A stretch of DNA of 19,396 bases from Faecalibacterium sp. CAG:74. Lineage in GTDB: Bacteria; Bacillota; Clostridia; Christensenellales; Aristaeellaceae. Positions 14,418 to 19,396 of the stretch are shown piece by piece. The DNA lies in contig FR899903.1 in the NCBI GenBank assembly GCA_000437595.1, positions 62,263-81,658 on the forward strand. Direction: 5' to 3'. Within the stretch, counting starts at the first letter, position 1, and each line of letters opens with the position of its first letter. The notes under the pieces were generated by a model. The model was not told where the DNA came from, did no database searches, and saw only the letters and a program-made list of their open reading frames with translations. The translations under genes were made by a program, and so were the position numbers.

Positions 14418-15127
14418 CAGTCAACCGCCAGCCTGATTCCGCCCTTTCTTTCCGACGGCTGCACAATCACCGTCACGGGCTGGTTGCCGCCCCACTCGTA
14501 GGCGTAGGATTCGCCGGATGCCTGCCCGATGAGCGTTTTCCAGTTGATGTCCGTGCGAATCTGCGGGTCGCAGTTGTCGCCCTCCTGCCCCATCCAGCAG
14601 ATAACCGCATCCGGGTCAACAGAAATCGTCGCGCGGGACTTGCGATTGTTCATCACCAGCGGGTTGCCGTCGGAGAGCACCGCCACATACGCGCTGTCGC
14701 CGCGCCCGGTCAATGTAGAGGTCGCGATGCCCTTCTGCGACACCACGCCCATGCCCAGGAAGCGCACGTTGTAATCGCAGTCGCCCGTGAACGCGAGGAT
14801 GTTCTCCGCCTCCACAGACAGCACTTCGCCGCGCGCCAGCTGATAGGCTGTCACATGCTGTCCCGCGTTCGCGTAGTACGTCTGCGAATCGCCGCCGAAA
14901 TTCACCTTCATCAGCGGCAGATTTTCGCCCGCCATACGCCGGGTCAGCGCACCGAACGCCGCCTGCAGCAGCCCCTGCTGCGGACCAAACAGAACCTTCT
15001 CAAACGTATAGTTCTTCCCGCCAGCACTCTCCCCCGCGATAAACGCGCCCGCCTTTGTGTACAGCACACCGCCGCCCTGACACGTCACCTTCAGCGCCAG
15101 CTCATTGACTGTCTCAAATCGAATCAT
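14417..15127 (-). CDS. AIM24-family (DUF124) protein
   Basis: A 236-residue soluble protein with no signal peptide or membrane segment. The all-beta pattern and GEVLSVEAENILAFTGDCDYNV (100-121), GGVLYTKAGAFIAGE (19-33) and GKNYTFEKVLFG (37-48) match the AIM24/TerD-associated double-stranded beta-helix family. The molecular role is not firmly known; bacterial members often sit beside TerD genes, as here. It starts 13 nt after the TerD-fusion stop, with a GGAGGA Shine-Dalgarno overlapping that stop, so the two form one operon. Its own stop codon TGA takes its last base from the adjoining 161-bp repeat. No separate terminator is seen after it. Confidence 0.85.
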   Translation of the reverse strand: MIRFETVNELALKVTCQGGGVLYTKAGAFIAGESAGGKNYTFEKVLFGPQQGLLQAAFGALTRRMAGENLPLMKVNFGGDSQTYYANAGQHVTAYQLARGEVLSVEAENILAFTGDCDYNVRFLGMGVVSQKGIATSTLTGRGDSAYVAVLSDGNPLVMNNRKSRATISVDPDAVICWMGQEGDNCDPQIRTDINWKTLIGQASGESYAYEWGGNQPVTVIVQPSERKGGIRLAVD

Positions 15128-15140
15128 CTGCTGTTCCTCC

Positions 15141-16034
15141 TCAAGCGAGCGTCACGCCGTACAGTGCGCACTGCCCCGCCAAATCCATATGAACACCGTT
15201 GCCGACGGGGTTGAATTTCCACTGTCCCTGATGCAGGTAGAGTTCGCCCAGCGTCATGCTGGTCACGTTCTCGAACGCGTTTCCCAGCGGATAGCTGAGG
15301 ATTTCCCGCCCGTCGCGGTCGTCCAGAATGCGCAGATACACGTTTTGCAGCATTCCGAAGTGCAGTTTCTGCGTCAGCGCTTCGTCAATCGTCAGCACAA
15401 AAACGATTTTGCGGATTCGCGGGTCGATTCGCGCAGTATCAACAGTAATCGTCTCCCGGTCATCCGCGCCGTTTGGCTGAAAGCGGACACTGCCGTCGCT
15501 TGACGTCTGCTGCCCGTAGAACACAAACCCTTCATCGGACAGCACGCGTCCGCTTTCGCCCAGCAGAAACGCCGACGCATCCACATCGCATCGGGAATCG
15601 TTCGTATGCCACCCGAAACCGAACCGAATCCGCGTACACCCGCGCTCCTGCAAACGCAGCGCCGTTTTCTGCCCGCGCGCAACGGGCATAAGCATCGGCG
15701 GCATCCGGCGCGGGGTCGGCTGCACGGTCGGCCGCATCGGCTGACTGGGCACTTGCAGCGTCGGCGCAGGCGTTCGATTCGGCATCGGCGGCTGCACCAT
15801 GCGCATCGTCGGATGCTCCGGCATCGGCGGACGCGGCGGTATCGTCTGCGCCTGATGATGCTGCGGTGCGCTCGTTGCCTCCGGCGCATTCAACAGCCGA
15901 TCGGACAGCGCGGGCATCACGCTCTCCCGCATGTCCGGCTGACTGTCCCGCGACAGCGCCGGGCGGATGCGGTTCAACTCCTCCGTCAGCATATTTCGGC
16001 TGAGCGGCGGATGGATTCGCTCTGCATAGGCCAT
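15141..16034 (-). CDS. TerD-domain protein with long Pro/Met-rich N-terminal arm
   Basis: A 297-residue protein. Residues 1-118 are a low-complexity arm rich in Pro, Met, Gln and Arg (PPRPPMPEHP, PPMPNRTPAPT, PRRMPPMLMP), probably disordered. A TerD domain follows: RGQKTALRL (120-128) aligns with the KGQKISL start of the neighbouring TerD proteins, CDVDASAFLLGESGRV keeps Asp150 and Asp152, and the end is WKFNPVGNGVHMDL. The second acidic loop GDN-TG-G-GDDE, present in both neighbours, is reduced to NGADDRET (188-195). Family members bind Ca2+ through these acidic loops, so binding here may be weakened. AGGAGG lies 6 nt before the ATG. It is co-transcribed with the AIM24 gene. Confidence 0.87.
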   Translation of the reverse strand: MAYAERIHPPLSRNMLTEELNRIRPALSRDSQPDMRESVMPALSDRLLNAPEATSAPQHHQAQTIPPRPPMPEHPTMRMVQPPMPNRTPAPTLQVPSQPMRPTVQPTPRRMPPMLMPVARGQKTALRLQERGCTRIRFGFGWHTNDSRCDVDASAFLLGESGRVLSDEGFVFYGQQTSSDGSVRFQPNGADDRETITVDTARIDPRIRKIVFVLTIDEALTQKLHFGMLQNVYLRILDDRDGREILSYPLGNAFENVTSMTLGELYLHQGQWKFNPVGNGVHMDLAGQCALYGVTLA

Positions 16035-16066
16035 GTTGCTCCTCCTGTGCGGCTGCGCCCGAAGAA

Positions 16067-16090
16067 TGATTCACTCAAAGGGTGATTCAC
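16067..16090. repeat. Direct repeat TGATTCAC before the TerD-fusion gene
   Basis: Two copies of TGATTCAC (16067-16074 and 16083-16090) sit 16 bp apart, within 33-56 nt of the TerD-fusion start and just after the upstream terminator. The second copy lies in GGGTGATTCACCC, a near-perfect palindrome. The spacing of about 1.5 helical turns and the position suggest a possible operator, but the promoter is not clear and chance is possible. Confidence 0.3.
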
Positions 16091-16113
16091 CCGCCGGAAA
16101 CGCCTTCTCCATC

Positions 16114-16161
16114 AAAAAAGGGCAAAGCGGAGACAGACGCACCGCCCGTTCCACTTTGCCC
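16114..16161 (-). terminator. Intrinsic terminator after the tandem TerD genes
   Basis: On the minus strand GGGCAAAGTGGA pairs with TCCGCTTTGCCC (12 bp including one G-U) around an 18-nt loop and runs straight into six T. On the plus strand the G-U becomes a C-A mismatch, so the signal favours the minus strand. It lies about 90 nt after the stop at 16250, with the short repeat between. It splits the TerD genes into two transcription units. Confidence 0.88.
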
Positions 16162-16179
16162 CTTTCTATGTTGATTTTT

Positions 16180-16247
16180 ATACTATTTCCAAATGAGAAT
16201 GTGCCAAGACGCGAGCAGGTGGCGCAGTTGAATGCAGGAAATAGTAT
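16180..16247 (+). repeat. Short MITE-like palindromic repeat, copy 3 (68 bp)
   Basis: The termini ATACTATTTCC and GGAAATAGTAT are perfect 11-bp inverted repeats. The first about 30 bases match the left end and the last about 38 match the right end of the 161-bp elements, so it looks like that element without its central 90-95 bp, or the long form is this one with an insertion. It lies 2 nt after the TerD stop at 16250 and before the terminator. Confidence 0.82.
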
Positions 16248-16249
16248 GA

Positions 16250-16834
16250 TCAGACGTTCACGCCGTACGCCTTGCACAGCGCGTACAGGCCGCCCTGATA
16301 GCCCGCGCCGACGGCGTTGAACTTCCACGTCGCGCCGCTGCGGTACAGTTCGCACACCACCAGCGCCGTCTCCACGGAGAAATCCTCGCCAAGGTCGTAG
16401 CGCAGTTCTTCCGTGCCGACGCTATCGTTCTCGCTGGAACGGCGCGCCAGACGCACATAGGCGTTCGACACCTGACCGAAGTTCTGTCCGCGCTCCTGCG
16501 CCTCATAGATGGTCACGGTGATGGCGATGCGTTCCACGTCCGCGGGGACTTTCGTGAAGTCGATATACAGCACTTCGTCGTCGCCCTCACCCTCGCCGGT
16601 GCGGTTGTCGCCCGTGTGGGTGACGCTGCCGTCTGCGCTCTTCAGGTTGCCATAGAAGATGAAGTCCTCATCCTTGCGAACCTTGCCGTTCGCGCCCAGC
16701 AGGAACGCGGAAGCATCCAGGTCGAACTCCGCGCCGCCGCTGTAGCGGTTCGTGTCCCAGCCCAGGCCAACCAGCGCCAGCGTCATGCCCTTGTCCAGAG
16801 AGATTTTCTGACCCTTAGAAAGATTCACAGCCAT
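16250..16834 (-). CDS. TerD-family Ca2+-binding stress protein
   Basis: A 194-residue cytosolic protein of standard TerD length. It begins MAVNLSKGQKISLDKG. The two acidic Ca2+-binding segments are intact: FDLDASAFLL (Asp38, Asp40) and GDNRTGEGEGDDE (75-87). The C-terminus has WKFNAVGAGYQGGL. TerD proteins belong to the tellurite, phage and metal-stress (Ter) systems; the exact role here is unknown. AGGAGG precedes the ATG. The gene follows the upstream TerD gene by 33 nt and shares its opening VNL-KGQKISL motif, suggesting an old tandem duplication. The nearby terminator ends this unit. Confidence 0.93.
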   Translation of the reverse strand: MAVNLSKGQKISLDKGMTLALVGLGWDTNRYSGGAEFDLDASAFLLGANGKVRKDEDFIFYGNLKSADGSVTHTGDNRTGEGEGDDEVLYIDFTKVPADVERIAITVTIYEAQERGQNFGQVSNAYVRLARRSSENDSVGTEELRYDLGEDFSVETALVVCELYRSGATWKFNAVGAGYQGGLYALCKAYGVNV

Positions 16835-16867
16835 GCGAGTATTCCTCCTATCGTAATTTTGTGTTGC

Positions 16868-17473
16868 TTACTGATACAGCCGCACCAATTCCGCCAGTCG
16901 GCTTGCTTCAGTCACGCCCTGCCCGATGGCGTTGAACTTCCATTCACCGTTGTGACGGTAAATTTCGCCCACAACAAGCCCCGTCCGCCCGCTGTAATCA
17001 TCGGAGAGGTTGAAGCGGCAGATTTCCTTCTGCGTGGACAAATCCACCAAACGGATGAAGGCATTGCGAATCAGGCCGAAATGCTGATGGCGGACGTTCG
17101 CATCGTAGATGTTGACGACGAATACCAGCTTGTCGATGTTCGCGGGAATGTTGGGCAAGTCGACCATAATCTGCTCATCGTCGCCGTCGCCCGCGCCGGT
17201 CAGGTTATCGCCCTGATGGACGATTGCGCCGCTGGAATGCACGAGATTGCCGAAATAGACGCAGCAGGTCTTGATGTCATTGCTGATGATGCGCCCATCC
17301 GCGCCGCACAGGATGACCGATGCGTCGCAGTCAATGTCCTGCGGCTTGGGCGCGAACCAGCCGCGCTTCTGCTCGACCTCGTCCCAGCCCAGACCAACCA
17401 TGATTCGCTTGAGCCCCGGTTCACCCGGCTTCACGAGCGAAATCTTCTGTCCTTTTTGCAGATTCACAGACAT
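16868..17473 (-). CDS. TerD-family Ca2+-binding stress protein (TerD/TerZ-like)
   Basis: A 201-residue TerD protein: MSVNLQKGQKISLVKPGEPG, a slightly longer first loop (DEVEQKRGWFAPKPQDIDCDAS, with Asp48 and Asp50), the acidic loop GDNLTGAGDGDDE (88-100), and WKFNAIGQGV near the end. Both Ca2+ loops are intact. The frame is open to an ATG at 17515, but I place the start at 17473 because GGGAGGG lies just before it and the protein then begins exactly like its neighbour. It is the first gene after the ATPase, separated by a 161-bp repeat and a leader of about 160 nt with a strong hairpin. Confidence 0.92.
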   Translation of the reverse strand: MSVNLQKGQKISLVKPGEPGLKRIMVGLGWDEVEQKRGWFAPKPQDIDCDASVILCGADGRIISNDIKTCCVYFGNLVHSSGAIVHQGDNLTGAGDGDDEQIMVDLPNIPANIDKLVFVVNIYDANVRHQHFGLIRNAFIRLVDLSTQKEICRFNLSDDYSGRTGLVVGEIYRHNGEWKFNAIGQGVTEASRLAELVRLYQ

Positions 17474-17529
17474 GCTATTCCCTCCCTTAATAATGATGCA
17501 GAAGTAAGAATCCATGGCTTTGCCCCAAC

Positions 17530-17558
17530 CCCCAGCAGGGATGTTGCCCCTGCTGGGG
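17530..17558. other. 11-bp perfect hairpin in the TerD leader
   Basis: CCCCAGCAGGG (17530-17540) and CCCTGCTGGGG (17548-17558) pair perfectly around a 7-nt loop. It lies 57 nt before the TerD start at 17473. Neither side has a T run, so it is not a plain terminator. It could be an mRNA-stability or regulatory element of the TerD message, or a weak attenuator. No known riboswitch family was recognised. Confidence 0.65.
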
Positions 17559-17633
17559 AGTTACACCCTTGAGCGGTGCGCATTTACACAGTTGTCTTAT
17601 GTGCAGCTTGATTTTTATCGTTCGTAATTTCGT

Positions 17634-17664
17634 ATTATACTATTTCCAGATAAGAATGCGCCAA
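17634..17664 (-). promoter_or_regulatory. Possible TerD promoter at the repeat junction
   Basis: On the minus strand a perfect TATAAT (17639-17634) is formed by the last bases of the 161-bp element plus three flanking bases. A partial -35, TTGGCG (17664-17659), lies in the element, with a long 19-nt spacer. Transcription would start near 17627 and read into the TerD gene at 17473. The -10 is good but the -35 and spacing are poor, so this is tentative. Confidence 0.35.
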
Positions 17665-17797
17665 GATGCGCCGCGAATTTTTCATTCTGGCTAACGTGAA
17701 TGAAACGCAGCGTAGCAGCGCTACGCTAAGTGGAATGAGCGGACGCCAACGGGGAAAAGGCGCAAGCAGTTGGCGCAGTTGAATCTGGAAATAGTAT
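17637..17797 (+). repeat. 161-bp MITE-like palindromic element, copy 2
   Basis: Same orientation and length as the copy at 14257-14417, with two base differences in 161, both in the right arm (CAGTTGGCGCAGTTG against CAGATGGCGCAGGTG). It has the same 15-bp perfect termini and internal hairpins (inner one 17709-17727). It begins exactly at the ATPase stop: the final A of that TAA is the element's terminal base. The near identity of two copies 3.4 kb apart suggests recent spread or gene conversion. Confidence 0.85.
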
Positions 17798-19396
17798 TAC
17801 TTCTTCTTAGAAGTAATCGCCTTGCGAATGATATCAATCGGGATAATCAGGAACGCAATCAGCAGGCAGACCAGCCATGCCGTCCAGCTCAGCGGCTCCA
17901 CGCTCAGCACCGCGCCGCCGAAGGTAACGAACAGGAACTGCAGCACCAGCAGCGCGCCGATGACCAGCAGGAAGTTCTTGTTCCGCTCCAGATGCTCAAA
18001 CGGGTTCGTGTGCTCCGTGCGGGCATTGAAGCCATTGAAGCTGATGGCCATCATGAACGTCGCGAACACGGCGGAGTTCAGCAGCGTCGTGTCCAGCACG
18101 CCCGTGCTCCACGCGCCCAGCAGATGCTGCAGCGCCGGCACAAAGCGGATGCACAGGCACATCGCCGTGATGTACAGGCCGCTGACAACGACTTGCGACA
18201 TCATCTTGCCCGTCACAATCGACGCGTCACGCGCAATCGGCTTTTCCTTCATGTATTCCATCAGCGCGGGTTCGCTGCCGAAGGCGATTGCCGCCAGCGT
18301 GTCCATCGCCAGATTGACGACCAGCAGCTGGATAACCGTCAGGATTTCGTTTTCACCGAACAGGGGCGCGAGGAAGCAAGTCAGCACCGCCGCGACGTTG
18401 ACCGTCAGCTGGAAGATGAGGAACTTGCGGATGGACTTGAACATCGTGCGGCCGTACAGGATTGCCTTTTCGATGGACAGGAAGTTGTCGTCAAGGATGG
18501 TGATATCGCCCGCTTCCTTCGCGACTTCCGTGCCCGAACCCATCGCGAAGCCAACGTCCGCCTTCTTCAGCGCGGGCGAGTCGTTCACGCCGTCGCCGGT
18601 CATGCCGACAACCAGATTCAGTTCCTGTGCGCAGCGCACCAGACGGCTCTTGTCCGTCGGCAGCGCACGGGACACCACGCGCAGATTCGGCAGCACCTTC
18701 TTGAGTTCGTCGTCGCTCAGTTCCGCCAGCTCCGCGCTCGTCAGGGCGACGTCGGTATTATGCTTGAGCAGACCCGCTTCCTTCGCGATGGCGACGGCGG
18801 TTTCCTTGCGGTCGCCCGTAACCATCACGACCTGAATGCCCGCCTCCTGCACTTCGCGGATGGCGTCAACCGCTTCCTTGCGCACGTTGTCGCGAATTGC
18901 CAACACGCACACCAGCGTCAGGCTGTCGCCGTCCGCCGTATCGCCGTCGCACTTCGCCACGCCCAGCAGACGCATCGAGCGTCCCGCCTGTTCGTCCATG
19001 TACGTCATGAGGAAATTGCGCTCAGTCAGGGGCTTCACCGCGCCGTTTTCGTCCAGATACGTCTGGCAGCGGGCAATAATGCGTTCCGGCGCGCCTTTGA
19101 TGTAGGTAACAACCTTGCCATTATGGTTGATGGTGACGGTCGAATACTTCTTCGCGGAGTCAAAGGCGTTGAAGTTGCGCACATCCTCACGCGCCACGTT
19201 TGCATCCACGCCCGCGTCAACCAGGAAGGACATCAGCGCGCGGTCGGTAGAGTTGCCGCCGATGATGCTGCCGTTGGAGTAGGAGGACGAGTTGTTCAGA
19301 CCGATGCCGATCGTCACTTCGTCCTTGAGCGGCAGGGGAAGCTCCTTCATCGAGGAGAACTTGCGCACGTTGCCCGTCGCGACTTCCACGACGCCC
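17797..19396 (-). CDS. P2B (PMCA-like) Ca2+-transporting P-type ATPase, C-terminal part
   Basis: The frame is open to the right edge, so the N-terminal half with the phosphorylated DKTGT motif is outside the window; about 530 residues remain. Counting from codon 19389: the nucleotide-binding part has KGAPE (98-102), TGDRKETA (191-198) and the hinge TGDGVND (264-270). Then come the P-domain end and about six membrane helices. In TM6, NLAMDTLAAIAF keeps Asn359 and Asp363, ligands of Ca2+ site II. In TM5, QLTVNVAAVLTCF has Ala where SERCA has the site-I Glu, as in PMCA pumps. A single-site Ca2+ exporter is inferred. The C-terminus is SKKK with no long regulatory tail. The stop is shared with a 161-bp repeat. 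Confidence 0.92.
   Translation of the reverse strand, partial: GVVEVATGNVRKFSSMKELPLPLKDEVTIGIGLNNSSSYSNGSIIGGNSTDRALMSFLVDAGVDANVAREDVRNFNAFDSAKKYSTVTINHNGKVVTYIKGAPERIIARCQTYLDENGAVKPLTERNFLMTYMDEQAGRSMRLLGVAKCDGDTADGDSLTLVCVLAIRDNVRKEAVDAIREVQEAGIQVVMVTGDRKETAVAIAKEAGLLKHNTDVALTSAELAELSDDELKKVLPNLRVVSRALPTDKSRLVRCAQELNLVVGMTGDGVNDSPALKKADVGFAMGSGTEVAKEAGDITILDDNFLSIEKAILYGRTMFKSIRKFLIFQLTVNVAAVLTCFLAPLFGENEILTVIQLLVVNLAMDTLAAIAFGSEPALMEYMKEKPIARDASIVTGKMMSQVVVSGLYITAMCLCIRFVPALQHLLGAWSTGVLDTTLLNSAVFATFMMAISFNGFNARTEHTNPFEHLERNKNFLLVIGALLVLQFLFVTFGGAVLSVEPLSWTAWLVCLLIAFLIIPIDIIRKAITSKKK

Noticed and set aside
17474..17515. Upstream in-frame ATG adding 14 residues (MDSYFCIIIKGGNS) to the first TerD protein
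   Set aside because: The GGGAGGG Shine-Dalgarno lies inside that extension and points to the ATG at 17473, where the protein begins exactly like its paralog.
17530..17558. Metal riboswitch (for example the yybP-ykoY type) upstream of TerD
   Set aside because: Only a simple hairpin is seen; the conserved loops of that family were not recognised.

Overview
The window comes from a Bacillota (Firmicutes) genome, most likely class Clostridia. The ribosomal-protein order matches the S10-spc block, rpsN is the short four-cysteine zinc type, and a KOW-domain gene lies between map and infA as in Bacillus (ybzG). Nearly every gene is preceded by an AGGAGG-type Shine-Dalgarno. The DNA is visibly GC-rich, so this is not a classical low-GC Clostridium. 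Every convincing gene is on the minus strand, so the reading order runs from high to low coordinates.

Right part (19396 to 13009), accessory block: the C-terminal half of a P2B (PMCA-like) Ca2+ P-type ATPase; two tandem TerD-domain genes closed by an intrinsic terminator; a TerD protein with a 118-residue Pro/Met-rich N-terminal arm, followed 13 nt later by an AIM24-family gene; and an exported SH3-type protein closed by a second intrinsic terminator. This looks like a Ca2+/metal stress or envelope-stress locus of the TerD type. Neither TerC nor TelA is present in the window.

Middle (13008 to 12481): an intergenic region with a near-consensus extended -10 promoter and a leader of about 160 nt with two small hairpins. 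It drives the S10 cluster.

Left part (12480 to 1): rpsJ-rplC-rplD-rplW-rplB-rpsS-rplV-rpsC-rplP-rpmC-rpsQ-rplN-rplX-rplE-rpsN-rpsH-rplF-rplR-rpsE-rpmD-rplO-secY, then a 239-nt gap, then adk-map-KOW gene-infA (infA is cut by the window edge). Spacings are 1-33 nt or short overlaps, so one long transcript is expected. It makes ribosomal subunits, the Sec channel, and housekeeping enzymes for nucleotide balance, N-terminal Met removal and initiation.

The least expected feature is a family of MITE-like palindromic repeats. Two copies are 161 bp and almost identical; two are short, 67-68 bp. All share ATACTATTTC-type terminal inverted repeats. Three of the four start 0-2 nt after a stop codon, and the fourth sits in the secY-adk gap. 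No transposase, tRNA, rRNA or CRISPR array was seen.
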